From positions 1-56,221 of the forward strand of contig NZ_JAEMNU010000023.1 of the NCBI RefSeq assembly GCF_016461825.1: DNA of 56,221 nt, in the 5' to 3' direction. Position numbers and translations under genes: made by a program. The stretch is from Rugamonas violacea (GTDB taxonomy: Bacteria > Pseudomonadota > Gammaproteobacteria > Burkholderiales > Burkholderiaceae_D). The notes below the pieces were generated by a model that was not told where the DNA came from, searched no databases, and saw only the letters and a list, made by a program, of their open reading frames with translations. This document shows, in pieces, positions 27,489 through 36,835 of the stretch (position 1 is its first letter; the number at the start of each line of letters is the position of its first letter).

Positions 27489-27517
27489 ATTCTACTGTGT
27501 TTCTACGCATTTGTTAA
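27489..27517 (-). promoter_or_regulatory. Sigma-70 promoter of tRNA-Leu
   Basis: On the minus strand TTAACA (27512-27517), a 17-base spacer and TAGAAT (27489-27494). The predicted start lies a few bases before the mature tRNA 5' end. Confidence 0.75.
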
Positions 27518-27826
27518 TGCCATATTGCGCTAAAACAAGAAGAAAAACGATAAATCTTTATTTCTTTTTATACCCGATTGTTTTTGCAGGCTGAGGTGCC
27601 GAAACAATGGGCATTGCACTTCCACCACACGGCGGCCCCACCCCGCCACGGCCGCGCCGGACGCCATATGCGAGCGCCGCGCCGACCACCTGGGGTGTCA
27701 CCACCAACGGTTCCGCATGCCGCCTGAACCGTGTTTTACTACTGGCTGACCGGGTAAATTCGGCCAGCCGTTATTTTATTACATTTCTGAAGAGTCGGTA
27801 CTACTTTACTAGCCGCTAAACCCGAA
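27518..27826. other. Intergenic region between tRNA-Leu promoter and secG
   Basis: 309 bases without a supported gene. Near secG there is a hairpin pairing GGCTGGCC with GGTCAGCC (about 27740-27765, minus strand) and a short CCCGAA/TTCGGG dyad just past the secG stop. Either may end the tpiA-secG transcript. The middle is GC-rich with no recognisable content. Confidence 0.4.
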
Positions 27827-28243
27827 TTATTTCGGGATTGATGCGGCGGCGCCACTTGCGCTCGGCGCGGCGGCCGCAGGGGCGGCCGGCGCGGCGGCGG
27901 CTGGCGCCGGCGCCGGTGCCGCCGTGGTCGGAATCGCGCCGGCGCCGGTGGCCGGCACTGGCGCGGTGACCTTGTCCATCACGCCGCCGGAGACGCCGGT
28001 GTTGTGCTGGGTCGACAGGTAGGACAGCGCCAGGGTCGCGGTGAAGAAGATCGCGGCGGCGATGCCGGTCGACTTCGACATGAAGTTCGACGAGCCGGTG
28101 GCACCGAACAGGCTGCCGGAAGCGCCGGAACCGAAGGCGGCGCCCATGTCGGCACCCTTGCCGTGTTGCAGCAGCACCAGGCCGATGATGGCCAGGGCCG
28201 ACAAAACTTGTACTACGATGACCAGATTGAACAAGGAGCTCAT
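27827..28243 (-). CDS. secG: Preprotein translocase subunit SecG
   Basis: 138 residues. Two membrane helices: VIVVQVLSALAIIGLVLLQ, and STGIAAAIFFTATLALSYL. The conserved QHGKGADMGAAFGSGASGSLFG lies between them (quoted as GKGADMGAAFGSG). The Ala/Pro-rich C-terminal tail is longer than in E. coli but common in betaproteobacteria. It stimulates SecYE protein export. 28 bases downstream of tpiA. Confidence 0.95.
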   Translation of the reverse strand: MSSLFNLVIVVQVLSALAIIGLVLLQHGKGADMGAAFGSGASGSLFGATGSSNFMSKSTGIAAAIFFTATLALSYLSTQHNTGVSGGVMDKVTAPVPATGAGAIPTTAAPAPAPAAAAPAAPAAAAPSASGAAASIPK

Positions 28244-28271
28244 GTTATTCCATTCTCAGTTTAAATTAGTT

Positions 28272-29021
28272 TTACGCGGCGGCGGAGATAATTGCGAGGA
28301 AGTCCGCCGCTTTCAGCGCCGCCCCACCGATCAGACCGCCATCGATATCGGCTTGCGCCATCAATTCTTTCGCATTGTCCGGCTTCATGCTGCCGCCGTA
28401 CAAAATCTGCACGCCGGCCGCCGCGACCGGGTCGACGCCGGCCAGTTGCGCACGCAGCAACTGGTGCACGTCCTGCGCCATTTGCGGCGTCGCCGTCCGG
28501 CCGGTGCCGATCGCCCAGACCGGCTCGTAGGCCAACACCAGACGCGCCAGGTCGGCGACGGCGATCGCCGCCAGCACGGCGCCCAGTTGTTCGCCTACAA
28601 CAGCGGCGGTGCGGCCCGCTTCGCGTTCCTCCAGCGTTTCACCGATGCACAGCACCGGGGTCAGGCCGGCGGCCAGCGCGGCCACGGTCTTTTGCGCCAC
28701 CAACGCACTGCTTTCGTGGTGGTAGGCGCGCCGCTCGGAGTGGCCGACCAACACATAGCGACAGCCGAAATCGACCAGCATGCCGGCCGCCACTTCGCCG
28801 GTGTAGGCGCCGCCGGCGTGGGCCGACAGGTCCTGCGCGCCCCAGCCGATGCTCGTGCCGGCCAACTCCGCCTGGCACTGGGCCAGGTAGGGTGCCGGCG
28901 CGCAGACGGCGCAATCGGCGCCGGTCGAGGTCAAACCAGCCGCGATACCCGACAACAAAGCCGAGTTGGCGGCGCGGTTGCCGTTCATTTTCCAATTGCC
29001 GATTACCAGTTTGCGTCGCAT
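28272..29021 (-). CDS. tpiA: Triosephosphate isomerase
   Basis: 249 residues. Interconverts dihydroxyacetone phosphate and glyceraldehyde 3-phosphate. Catalytic lysine in GNWKMNG, histidine in VLVGHSERR, glutamate in [12 protein letters not shown], and the phosphate-binding YGGSMKP. First gene of the tpiA-secG pair. Confidence 0.98.
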   Translation of the reverse strand: MRRKLVIGNWKMNGNRAANSALLSGIAAGLTSTGADCAVCAPAPYLAQCQAELAGTSIGWGAQDLSAHAGGAYTGEVAAGMLVDFGCRYVLVGHSERRAYHHESSALVAQKTVAALAAGLTPVLCIGETLEEREAGRTAAVVGEQLGAVLAAIAVADLARLVLAYEPVWAIGTGRTATPQMAQDVHQLLRAQLAGVDPVAAAGVQILYGGSMKPDNAKELMAQADIDGGLIGGAALKAADFLAIISAAA

Positions 29022-29282
29022 AGTAGCCTAAAATTCAATAACCCGCTATTTTAACGCGAGGCCGGAAGGCCGGTCAAACAAAGGGCCGCCCGATTGCGGC
29101 GCCAAGGCCGCAATTCGATACATTTCACGCAAGTTTGCGCGGAAAACGTATCGAATTTTCCCGGGAAATGTTGTTCGCGCCAGCGGACTGCCGCGCACGT
29201 GCGACCTCGTGCGCGCCTACCGGCTGGCGCGGCATGGATTCCCGCCTGCGCGGGAACGACGAATTCGGGACAATCGACGGCC
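29022..29282. other. Intergenic region with inverted repeats
   Basis: 261 bases between qor-like and tpiA, both on the minus strand. ATTCGATAC and GTATCGAAT form a perfect dyad (about 29113-29153) around a GC-rich centre. A hairpin repeat pairing ATTCCCGCC with GCGCGGGAAC lies at about 29236-29262 and belongs to the dispersed family seen elsewhere in the window. Confidence 0.5.
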
Positions 29283-30263
29283 TCAAATCAGCTGCAACAT
29301 GATCTTGCCGACGTGGGTGCTGGCCTCCATCAGGGCGTGCGCCTCGGCCGCCTGCTCCAGCGGGAAGGTTTGGTAGATCACCGGCTTGATGCGGCCGGCC
29401 TCCAGCATCGGCCAGACGCGCTGGCGCAGCTGGGCGGCGATGGCGGCCTTGAAGGCCACCGGACGCGGCCGCAGGGTCGAGCCGGAGATGGTCAGGCGGC
29501 GGCGCAGCACCTGGCCCAGGTCGATGTTGGCCTTGGCGCCGCCGAGCAGCGCGATGATGCCGATGCGGCCGTCGTCGGCCAGGCAGGCGATCTCGCGCGG
29601 CAGATAGTCGCCGCCGACCATGTCCAGAATCACGTCGACGCCGCGCTCGCCGGTGAGCGCCTTGGCGACGGCGGCGAAGTCCTCGGTCTTGTAGTTGATG
29701 CCGCGTTCGGCGCCCAGCGCCTCGCAGGCGCGCGCCTTGTCGTCGCTGCCGGCGGTGGCGAACACGCGGTGGCCCATGGCGGCGGCCAGCTGGATCGCCG
29801 TCACGCCGATGCCCGAGGTGCCGCCCTGCACCAGCAGGGTCTCGCCGGCGCTCAGGCGGGCGCGGTCGAACACATTGCTCCAGACGGTGAAATAGTTTTC
29901 CGGCAGCGAGGCCGCCTCCAGCAGGGACCAGCCGGCCGGCAGCGGCAGGCATTGCGGCACCGGCGCCACGCAGTATTCGGCATAGCCGCCGCCCTGCACC
30001 AGGGCGCAGACCAGGTCGCCTTTTTTGAAGGGGGAGCCGGCCAGGTCGCCGTCGACGATCTCGCCGGCCACTTCCAGGCCGGGCAGATCGGAGGCGCCCG
30101 GCGGCGGCGCGTAACTGCCCTGGCGCTGGAACACGTCGGGCCGGTTGACGCCGGCCGCGTGCACCTTGATGAGCAGCTCGCCGGCCTTGACCACCGGCAT
30201 CGGGCGCTCGCACAGTTTGAGGACGTCGGCCGGACCCGGCTGGGTGATTTCGATAGCGCGCAT
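29283..30263 (-). CDS. NAD(P)H-quinone oxidoreductase, zinc-free MDR (PIG3 type)
   Basis: 326 residues. Medium-chain reductase of the quinone oxidoreductase PIG3 family, lacking the structural zinc cysteines. It shows the N-terminal VHAAGVNRPDVFQRQG, LPGLEVAGEIV and the NADPH fold VQGGTSGIGVTAIQLA. It reduces quinones or enones. It stands alone upstream of tpiA with over 250 bases of spacing. Confidence 0.9.
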   Translation of the reverse strand: MRAIEITQPGPADVLKLCERPMPVVKAGELLIKVHAAGVNRPDVFQRQGSYAPPPGASDLPGLEVAGEIVDGDLAGSPFKKGDLVCALVQGGGYAEYCVAPVPQCLPLPAGWSLLEAASLPENYFTVWSNVFDRARLSAGETLLVQGGTSGIGVTAIQLAAAMGHRVFATAGSDDKARACEALGAERGINYKTEDFAAVAKALTGERGVDVILDMVGGDYLPREIACLADDGRIGIIALLGGAKANIDLGQVLRRRLTISGSTLRPRPVAFKAAIAAQLRQRVWPMLEAGRIKPVIYQTFPLEQAAEAHALMEASTHVGKIMLQLI

Positions 30264-30371
30264 GGTGCAGCCCTTGTCAGTTGAACGAAGGGCGATTGTA
30301 CGATAGCTGCGCCGGCGCTGCAGGCGGCCGGGCGGCGGCCGTCAAGTCAAACAAACCCAAGGGCGCAAACT

Positions 30372-30398
30372 GGGGTCAGACCCGACGGGTCTGACCCC
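30372..30398. repeat. Dispersed stem-loop repeat, copy 1
   Basis: GGGGTCAGACCCG pairs perfectly with CGGGTCTGACCCC around a single base. It is followed by GGCTCTCCGCC and GGTGGTTTT, shared with the copies at 42121 and 50621. Confidence 0.85.
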
Positions 30399-30471
30399 GG
30401 CTCTCCGCCGTGGGGTGGTTTTGAAGCCGCTGGCGCCTTGACACCAGGGCCGCCCCTCCCCCGGTTTCACC

Positions 30472-30526
30472 TTGGCGCCCCGCCTTGGCGCACCGCCTTG
30501 GCGCCCCGCCTTGGCGCACCGCCTTG
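30472..30526. repeat. 13-bp tandem repeat
   Basis: Four copies alternating GGCGCCCCGCCTT and GGCGCACCGCCTT, immediately downstream of the Sel1 gene stop. The surrounding 264-base gap holds no gene. Confidence 0.75.
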
Positions 30527-30527
30527 A

Positions 30528-31136
30528 CTACCCTCCCCCGCTGCGCGACTTGGCGGGCAGCGCCACGCCCGGCTTCCACGCCGCCGACAATGCCTGGCCC
30601 TCCTCGATCTGCTCCTGCGTCATGCTCTTGATCAGCATGGCGCGCTGCTCGACGGCGTTGGACGAGCCGTTGGCCGCCGCCAGGTTCCACAGCATGTAGG
30701 CGATGACGTTATCCTGCGGCATGCCGCCGATGTGGTAGCGGTACATCAGCCCCAGCACCTGCTGGGCGTCGGCGTGGCCCTGCTCGGCGGCCTTGCGGAA
30801 ATACACCACGGCCTGCTTGTGGTCCTGGATCACCGCGTTGCCGGTGTAGTACATGGCGCCGACCACATACTGCGCGTCGGCCTTGCCCTGCGCGGCCGCC
30901 TTGCGGTGCCAGGCCAGCGCCTGCTTGTAGTCCTGCGCCACGCCACGGCCCATGTAGTACATCAGGCCCAGCAGATGTTCGGCCTCGGCGTTGCCGGCCT
31001 TGGCCAGCGGCGCGATCTCGCGATACGCCACGCTGTAGTTCTTGTTGTTGTAGGCGGTCGCGCCTTCGGCGAAGCCGGCCATCGCGGCGGGCGCGGCGCC
31101 CAGGGCGAGACTGATCGCTAATATGAGTTTTTTCAT
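30528..31136 (-). CDS. Exported Sel1-repeat (TPR-like) protein
   Basis: 202 residues with signal peptide ending AAMAG. Three Sel1-type repeats: EAEHLLGLMYYMGRGVAQDY, ADAQYVVGAMYYTGNAVIQDH and ADAQQVLGLMYRYHIGG. Sel1 repeats form alpha-solenoids for protein contacts. The mature protein is likely periplasmic. Its partner is unknown. No strong Shine-Dalgarno is seen. The C-terminus is basic and Gly-rich. Confidence 0.85.
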   Translation of the reverse strand: MKKLILAISLALGAAPAAMAGFAEGATAYNNKNYSVAYREIAPLAKAGNAEAEHLLGLMYYMGRGVAQDYKQALAWHRKAAAQGKADAQYVVGAMYYTGNAVIQDHKQAVVYFRKAAEQGHADAQQVLGLMYRYHIGGMPQDNVIAYMLWNLAAANGSSNAVEQRAMLIKSMTQEQIEEGQALSAAWKPGVALPAKSRSGGG

Positions 31137-31197
31137 GTCGCGTAAGAAATGGGTATTGGTATGACTGCGTTTTCATCCCGACTGCGGGACGCCATTT

Positions 31198-31959
31198 TTA
31201 CTTCCAGCTTACTTTGCCTAGGCCGTCGATGCTGACGCTGCGGTTGAGCGGCTTGCCGTAGACCGTGACGGAACCGAGCCCGGACAGGCTCAAGGTGGCG
31301 TTGGTCTTGGCGTTGACGATCGCATTGCCCAGGCCGCTCAGGTCGAGGTTCACCGTGTCGGCCTGGAACTGCTGCGCGTTCAAGCCGCCCAGTCCGCCCA
31401 GGCTGGCCTTCAACAGCCGACTGCGCCCGCCCAGCGTGATATGACCGGCGCCATGCAGATCGAGTTCCACGCTGTCGTTCTCGCTGACCCACAGGTTCAT
31501 GCTGCCGACGCCGCCCAGGCTGGCCTTCAAGGTCTTATAGTCGACCGTCACCTTCATGCTGCCGGCGCCGTCCATCGTCAACTCCAGCTCGTCGCCGCTG
31601 AAGCCGGCGATATCGGTCGTGCCGACGCCCTCGGAGACCACCTCGCGCAGCGTCGGCAAGACCAGCACGGCGCGCATGGCCGCGGTGTTGAACTTGAAAC
31701 CGCGCATCTCCGACTCCAGGTGCAAGGTGTCGCCGGCCTGCGAGGTGGCGATCTTGTTCAGATAACGCCGCTCGGCGGTGATGATCAGCGCCGGCACCGC
31801 GCCCTGGCGCAGCTTCAAATCGACCATGCCCTCCAGTTTAATCCGCGTCACGCGGGCGTCAATGGGACGGGTTTCGGTGACCGTTTCGTCGGCCTGGGCG
31901 CGGCCCAGCAGCGTACAGAGTGCGGCGAACAGCAAGCCAAATGGGAGGAGTTTGTTCAT
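31198..31959 (-). CDS. Exported GIN-domain (DUF2807) beta-solenoid protein
   Basis: 253 residues with signal peptide ending RAQA. Repeating strands with turns such as GVGSMNL, GAGHITLGG, GLGGLN, GLGNAIV, GLGSVTV and GLGKVSW show a beta-helix typical of the GIN domain (putative autotransporter adhesin head-like). Known members are periplasmic or surface proteins of unclear role. 61 bases separate it from the downstream Sel1 gene. Confidence 0.85.
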   Translation of the reverse strand: MNKLLPFGLLFAALCTLLGRAQADETVTETRPIDARVTRIKLEGMVDLKLRQGAVPALIITAERRYLNKIATSQAGDTLHLESEMRGFKFNTAAMRAVLVLPTLREVVSEGVGTTDIAGFSGDELELTMDGAGSMKVTVDYKTLKASLGGVGSMNLWVSENDSVELDLHGAGHITLGGRSRLLKASLGGLGGLNAQQFQADTVNLDLSGLGNAIVNAKTNATLSLSGLGSVTVYGKPLNRSVSIDGLGKVSWK

Positions 31960-32110
31960 GTCGGGTTCCTTCGGACGTGGTTCTTTTTAGCCAGCGGCAA
32001 GAAAGCCCGGCGCGTGCGCCGGGCTCTGCAAACAGCGAATGTAGCAGCACAGCATGGCGAAGGGCAATTTTTCGCCCCGCGCCGGGCCGTGTGCCTGCGG
32101 GTCGGACGGC

Positions 32111-32317
32111 TTAGCCGAACGACCTGGCTTGCGGAACCAGGGCCAGGCGCGGCGCCGACACCACCTGCATCTTGGCGGGCGCGGCGGCGCCGGTGCCGAC
32201 GAACTGGGCCGCCGGCATGGCGGCGCGGACCGGCACGGCGGTGGTGGCGTAGCTGGCCAGGCCCAGCACAACGGCGATGGCGACAAAGATGGCTTCCATG
32301 TTTTTAGCGATTTTCAT
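32111..32317 (-). CDS. Small exported or membrane protein, 68 residues
   Basis: Start MKIAKNMEAIFVAIAVVLGLAS with GGGGAG 7 bases upstream supports translation. One hydrophobic helix with possible cleavage after PVRAAM, then a short Ala/Val-rich tail with QVVSAPRLAL. I do not recognise a named family. It is divergent from the lipoprotein gene at 32634. Confidence 0.65.
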   Translation of the reverse strand: MKIAKNMEAIFVAIAVVLGLASYATTAVPVRAAMPAAQFVGTGAAAPAKMQVVSAPRLALVPQARSFG

Positions 32318-32633
32318 TATTTTCTCCCCTTGGCGTTGACGGCGCGCCTGTTATCAGGCCGCTGCCGTATATTGATGTGTTGCTTGATCTGTTGGTCGCT
32401 GCGTTGGCCGATGCAGCGGTGTATGTGAGCACTATAGCCAGCGCCCGGGCAAGGGCCGGGCGGATTGCGACGAACTGCACGATTCGCGGCCCAGACGACA
32501 AAATACGGCGCCGGAACGCTTGGCGCCGCCAAGCAACAATTGAATAGATTGGCCGGGCCGCCTGGTTTATATAATTGAGCCCCGCGTTGTCCAGTCCGGC
32601 AACAGCATCCACCACTAGAGGAAAGAAACACCC
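32318..32633. promoter_or_regulatory. Divergent intergenic region with -10 box
   Basis: 316 bases between a minus-strand small gene and a plus-strand lipoprotein gene. TATAAT at 32570-32575 suits the lipoprotein gene, but no well-spaced -35 is clear. An AGAGGA Shine-Dalgarno precedes its start. No other gene seen. Confidence 0.5.
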
Positions 32634-33242
32634 ATGAAAAAAACGCTCGCGCTGATCGCCGCCACCACAACCTTGCTGAGCGGCTGCGGTGGCGGTGGCG
32701 GCGGCACGACGGCGGCGCCGCTGCCGCCGGTGGCGCTGCCGCTGGCGGCCTATGTCGGCGAATGGATAGGCGACTGCGCCAACCACCAGCGCGACGGCGC
32801 CGTCGTCAAGGCGGTCGGCAACAACGCGCTGAGCCTGGCGGCGCGCACCGACTACTACGACAAGGCCGATTGCAGCGGCGCCATCGTCGCCACCCAGACC
32901 GCCAGCGCCGACATCGGGATGAGCTATGTGAGCACTGTCGACAGCAACGTCGCCCTCGGCGTCGGCGTGGCGGCCAAGAGCATCAAGGTCGACCAGATCA
33001 ACGTGGTGGTGCCCTCCTCCACCGCGACCTTGAGCGGCAGCGGTGTCAGCACGGTGACGCAAAATGGCGTGCAGCAGCAGTGCGTATCGTTCAGCAACGG
33101 CGAGCGGACCTGCGTCAACACCCAGGGCAGCCAGGTCGGCGGCAGCGGCCCCGGCGGCCTGTACGCCACCGCCACCGAGCTGTACACGCTCATCGCCAGC
33201 GGCGGCGGCTACAGCTTCGAGCAGCGTTTCAACAAGAAGTGA
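32634..33242 (+). CDS. Lipoprotein of unknown function
   Basis: 202 residues with signal peptide and lipobox LLSGC (Cys18), followed by a Gly run. The mature part begins AAYVGEWIGDCANHQRDGA, with four cysteines (DCAN, DCSG, QQCVSF, RTCVN) that may form two disulfides. It resembles small outer-membrane-anchored domains common in Oxalobacteraceae. No function is assigned. Isolated transcription unit. Confidence 0.75.
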   Translation: MKKTLALIAATTTLLSGCGGGGGGTTAAPLPPVALPLAAYVGEWIGDCANHQRDGAVVKAVGNNALSLAARTDYYDKADCSGAIVATQTASADIGMSYVSTVDSNVALGVGVAAKSIKVDQINVVVPSSTATLSGSGVSTVTQNGVQQQCVSFSNGERTCVNTQGSQVGGSGPGGLYATATELYTLIASGGGYSFEQRFNKK

Positions 33243-33279
33243 TGCGGATTGATGCGCCTGCAGCGAGGCGCAACCAGTC

Positions 33280-33345
33280 GGCCGGGTAAGGCGGGTAAGG
33301 CGGGTAGCCCACGTAATCCGGCTAGTCCGGCTAGTCCGGCCGCGC
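33280..33345. repeat. Short tandem repeats between convergent genes
   Basis: GGCGGGTAA-like nonamers followed by copies of TCCGGCTAG, in the gap between the lipoprotein and histidine kinase genes. Confidence 0.55.
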
Positions 33346-33356
33346 CGCGCTACCGG

Positions 33357-34850
33357 CTAGGCGGCGGCCGTCGCCAGCGGCGTGAAGGCGGCGCCGGGCA
33401 GCACGATGATGGCGCGGAAGCCGCCGTCGGGATGGTTGTCGAGCAGCAGTTCGCCGCCGTGCGCCTGGACGATGCCACGGGCGATGCCCAAGCCCAGCCC
33501 CATGCCGCTGCTGTTCTGCCGGCGGCCGTGCTCCAGCCGCACATACGGCTCGAACAAATTCTTGAACGCGCTCTCCGGCACGCCCGGGCCATGGTCGCGG
33601 ATTTCGATCTCGATATTGCTGCCCTGCGCACGCACGGCGATCTCCACCTGTTTGCCGTAGTGCAGCGCGTTGTTGAGCAGGTTGCCGATGGCGCGCTTGA
33701 GCGCCAGCGGCTTGGCCGCCACGCTCAGGCCGGAGTCGGCGAAGGACACCTCGTGGCCGGCCAGCTGGGCGTCGCGCACCATGCGGCCGAGCAGCGCGTC
33801 GAGGCGGATCTCGGTCGGGTTCTCGTGGATGTCGCTGTCCTTCACCGTCTGCAAGGCGCCCTTGACCATCATGTCGAGCTCGTCCAGATCCTCGTGGAAT
33901 TCGTTGCGCAACTGGTCGTCGTCGAGCAGCTCGGCGCGCAGCTTGAGGCGCATGATCGGCGTGCGCAGATCGTGCGAAATCGAGACGAACAGGCGCTCGC
34001 GGTCCTCGATGTAACGCTGGATGCGCTCGCGCATGGCGCCGAAGGCGCGCGCCGTCTTGACGAACTCGCGGCTGCCGGTCTCCGGCAGCGCCGGCATGTG
34101 CTCGCCGTTGCCGAAGGCGGTGGCCGCCTCGGACAGCGCCGCCAGCGGCCGCGTGGTCCAGCGCACCACCAGGATCGACAGCACCAGCACCGCCGCCAGC
34201 GACAGGGCCTGCAGCAGCAGGCGGTCGCGCGTGAGCGGATTGCCGCTGTCGAGGAAGTACGGGTTCGGCATCAGGGTGGCCAGGTAGAGCCAGTGGCCGG
34301 GGTCCATTTCGGCCTGGATCAGCAGGATGGGCGCGGCGGTCGGCTTGGTCAGCACGATGTGCTGCACCCAGCTGTCGGGCAGGTCGTTGATGGTGGCGCC
34401 GTCGTCGCCGACGGCCAGCTTGTCCGGCCAGGCGAAGGCGATGCGCACGTTCGACACGTTGGGCAGGTCCTCCTTCAAGGTGGCGCGCACCTGCTTGAGG
34501 GCGATGTCGGCCAGCGCCTGCTGGCCGATCGGCACCACGTCGACCGGGGCGCGGTTGATGTTGACCAGGAAGCGCGTGCCGCCCATCTCGCGGAACTGCT
34601 GGATGATCAGCGGCCGGTAATTCGGCGGCAGGCTGAGGAAGAAGCGCACCGCGCTGGCGGCGCTGTGGGCCAGGTGCTGCGAGGCGGTGCCGGCCTCGAC
34701 CTCGGCCTCGGCGCGGCGCTGGGTGGCCCAGATGAAGTTGCCGGCCAGCTGGGTCAGCATGACGCCGGCCACCATCACCACAGACAGCCGGCCCAGCAGC
34801 GAGGATGGCAACACCCGCGCCAGCCAGCGCCCCGGCCGCAGGCTAGACAT
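33357..34850 (-). CDS. Sensor histidine kinase of the sugar module
   Basis: 497 residues. TM1 at about 18-38, a periplasmic domain of some 170 residues, TM2 near 216-236, HAMP, then HisKA with SISHDLRTPIMRLKLRAE (phosphorylated His), the N box NNALHYGK, and DHGPGVPESAF plus GMGLGLGIARGIVQAHGG. Family resemblance is to EnvZ/GtrS-type kinases. The start overlaps the regulator stop by 8 bases. Neighbouring genes encode a sugar-binding protein and a divergent porin-importer operon, pointing to sugar sensing, as GtrS/GltR controls glucose uptake in Pseudomonas. The ligand is not known. Confidence 0.92.
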   Translation of the reverse strand: MSSLRPGRWLARVLPSSLLGRLSVVMVAGVMLTQLAGNFIWATQRRAEAEVEAGTASQHLAHSAASAVRFFLSLPPNYRPLIIQQFREMGGTRFLVNINRAPVDVVPIGQQALADIALKQVRATLKEDLPNVSNVRIAFAWPDKLAVGDDGATINDLPDSWVQHIVLTKPTAAPILLIQAEMDPGHWLYLATLMPNPYFLDSGNPLTRDRLLLQALSLAAVLVLSILVVRWTTRPLAALSEAATAFGNGEHMPALPETGSREFVKTARAFGAMRERIQRYIEDRERLFVSISHDLRTPIMRLKLRAELLDDDQLRNEFHEDLDELDMMVKGALQTVKDSDIHENPTEIRLDALLGRMVRDAQLAGHEVSFADSGLSVAAKPLALKRAIGNLLNNALHYGKQVEIAVRAQGSNIEIEIRDHGPGVPESAFKNLFEPYVRLEHGRRQNSSGMGLGLGIARGIVQAHGGELLLDNHPDGGFRAIIVLPGAAFTPLATAAA

Positions 34851-35559
34851 TGCTGACGCTGACGTCGGCCGAGAAGACGTAGCCGGCGCCGCGCACGGTC
34901 TTGATCAGCAGCGGCTTCTTGCCGGCGTCGTTCAGGCGCAGGCGCAGGCGGCTGATCTGCACGTCGAGGAAGCGGTCCATCGGGCCGGCGTCGCGGCCCC
35001 GGGTCTCCTCGCACAGCACGCTGCGGTCGAGAATGTCGCCGGCGTGCTCGACGAAGTAGCGCAGCAGTTGGAAGTCGAGCCCGGTCAGCGGCACCAGCTC
35101 GCCGGTCGGCCCGGTGACGGTGCGCTCGACCGTGTCGAGCGTGAAGCCGACGAAGCGGTAGAAACGCGGCGCGGCGACGACGGCGTTGTCCATGCCGGTG
35201 CGGCGGTGGATCGCCTTGATGCGCGCCAGCAGCTCGCGCGGGCTGTAGGGCTTGGAGATGTAGTCGTCGGCGCCCAGCTCCAGGCCGACGATGCGGTCGG
35301 TCTCGTCGGAGCTGGCGGTGAGCATGATGATCGGCACGTTGGAGCGGCGCCGCACCGTCTTGCACAGGGCGAAACCGTCGGTGTCGGGCAGCATGACGTC
35401 GAGGATCACCAGCGACAACTCGTCGGTGTAGCGGTTGAACTCGGCCAGGAAGGCCTCGCCGTTGTGCGCCAGGCCGACGTCGTACTGGTTCTTCTCCAGG
35501 TAGGTCTTGAGCAGGGTCCGGGTTTTTTGGTCGTCGTCAACGATCAGGATTTTACGCAT
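34843..35559 (-). CDS. OmpR-family response regulator of the sugar module
   Basis: 238 residues. The receiver has acidic pocket VDDD, phospho-acceptor in VILDVMLPDTDG, TAS and the lysine in ISKPYSP. The winged helix has LDVQISRLRLRLND and TVRGAGYVF. It lies 28 bases after the binding-protein gene and overlaps the kinase gene, so the three are cotranscribed. Likely targets are the divergent porin and gts genes. GltR-like by context. Confidence 0.92.
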   Translation of the reverse strand: MRKILIVDDDQKTRTLLKTYLEKNQYDVGLAHNGEAFLAEFNRYTDELSLVILDVMLPDTDGFALCKTVRRRSNVPIIMLTASSDETDRIVGLELGADDYISKPYSPRELLARIKAIHRRTGMDNAVVAAPRFYRFVGFTLDTVERTVTGPTGELVPLTGLDFQLLRYFVEHAGDILDRSVLCEETRGRDAGPMDRFLDVQISRLRLRLNDAGKKPLLIKTVRGAGYVFSADVSVSNV

Positions 35560-35587
35560 GATTCCGTTCTGTTCTATGGGGTCTTGC

Positions 35588-36835
35588 CTATTGGGTCTTG
35601 CTGAAGGTGCGCGCGATGGTGCCGAGGCGGCGCTGGGTGTCGGCCACCTTGACGTTGTCGTCGAGAAAGAACCGGTGCACCTCGGCCACCATGGCGTCGC
35701 GCACCAGCTCGTCGGTGGCCATGCGGTGCACCAGGCTGGGGATCTGCGCCCGGTCGCCGCTGGAGAACAGTTTAAACGAAGCGCGCGCGCAACTGTCCAT
35801 TTTCGCCAGTTGCGGGTTGCGCAGCACCGGGATCGAACCCTTGACCTGGTTGTACTCGCCCTGGATCGCCGGCGCCATGATGATGGCGGCCAGCCGCTCC
35901 TGCGCCGGGCGGTGCGACTCGCGCGTGGCCAGCATGCTCAGCGTGTCGATGTTGTACAGGTGGTAGGCGGCGGTGCCGGGCACGTAGGCGCAGCCGAAGT
36001 CCTCGTCGGTGGCCAGGCCGCGCGCGTTGAGCTCGCCCTTGGCCCAGTCGCCCATCACCAGCATGCCGGCCTCGCCGTCGGCCAACTGGCGCGTGGTGTC
36101 GTCCCAGGTGCGCTCGGGCACCGGCTGGCTCATCCATTTTTTCAGATAGCGCAGCCGGCCCAGCGCCGCGCCCAGGCGGGCGTCCTGGTAGGCGGCGGCG
36201 TCGCGCCGCTGGAACAGGGCGCGGTAGAAATCGGCGCCCTCGGCCAGCACCAGCGTCTCGAACAGGGTGGCGACCTGCCACGGCTCGCTGCTCTGCGCCA
36301 GCGGCACCACGCCGGCCTGTTGCAGCACGCCGGCGGCGTGCTCGAACTCGGCCCAGCTGGACGGCGGCGCCAGCTTGTACTGCTTGAACAGCTTGCGGTT
36401 GTAGAACAGGGTGTTGATGCGGTGCACGCCGAGCGGCGCGGCGTAGACGTGGCCGTCGGACTGGATCGCCGCCGCCACGGTGGGCAGCATCAATTTGTCC
36501 CATTTGCCGGCGGCGGCCACGGCGTCGAGGTCGAGCAGCAGGTCGAGCCTGGCCCAGTCGCGGATGACGATGCCGTTGACCTGGGCCACCTCGGGGGCGT
36601 CCTTGGCCAGCATGCGGCTGCGCAACACGATGCCGGCGCCAACCCCCGATCCGTTGGGGATCATGCTGTCGCGCCAGCCGATGTTCTCCTCGTTGAGGCG
36701 GGCGGCGATCAGGTCGACCGCCTTGCGCTCGCTGGCCGATTTCCACCAGTGCAGCACTTGCAAGCCCTCGGCCTGGCCGGCGCCGCACGCGGCCAGGCAC
36801 GCCAGCGCCAGCAAGCGGCGCAGGAAATATCCCAT
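35588..36835 (-). CDS. Sugar-binding protein, lipoprotein-like, in an operon with a two-component system
   Basis: 415 residues. Extracellular solute-binding protein family 1, clearly related to the gtsA product: LQVLHWWKSASERKAVD, VYAAPLGVHRINTLFYNRK and GEAGMLVMGDWAKGEL match the equivalents in that protein. The leader ends in LAAC (Cys17), a lipobox, unlike the Ala-X-Ala site of the gtsA product. No permease genes adjoin it. Instead the regulator and kinase follow on the same strand. A role as a lipid-anchored sensor subunit for the kinase is inferred. The Shine-Dalgarno GGAG is unusually close to the start. Confidence 0.85.
   Translation of the reverse strand: MGYFLRRLLALACLAACGAGQAEGLQVLHWWKSASERKAVDLIAARLNEENIGWRDSMIPNGSGVGAGIVLRSRMLAKDAPEVAQVNGIVIRDWARLDLLLDLDAVAAAGKWDKLMLPTVAAAIQSDGHVYAAPLGVHRINTLFYNRKLFKQYKLAPPSSWAEFEHAAGVLQQAGVVPLAQSSEPWQVATLFETLVLAEGADFYRALFQRRDAAAYQDARLGAALGRLRYLKKWMSQPVPERTWDDTTRQLADGEAGMLVMGDWAKGELNARGLATDEDFGCAYVPGTAAYHLYNIDTLSMLATRESHRPAQERLAAIIMAPAIQGEYNQVKGSIPVLRNPQLAKMDSCARASFKLFSSGDRAQIPSLVHRMATDELVRDAMVAEVHRFFLDDNVKVADTQRRLGTIARTFSKTQ

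Noticed and set aside
30472..30526. CRISPR array
   Set aside because: Units are 13 bp with no spacers, and no cas genes occur in the window.
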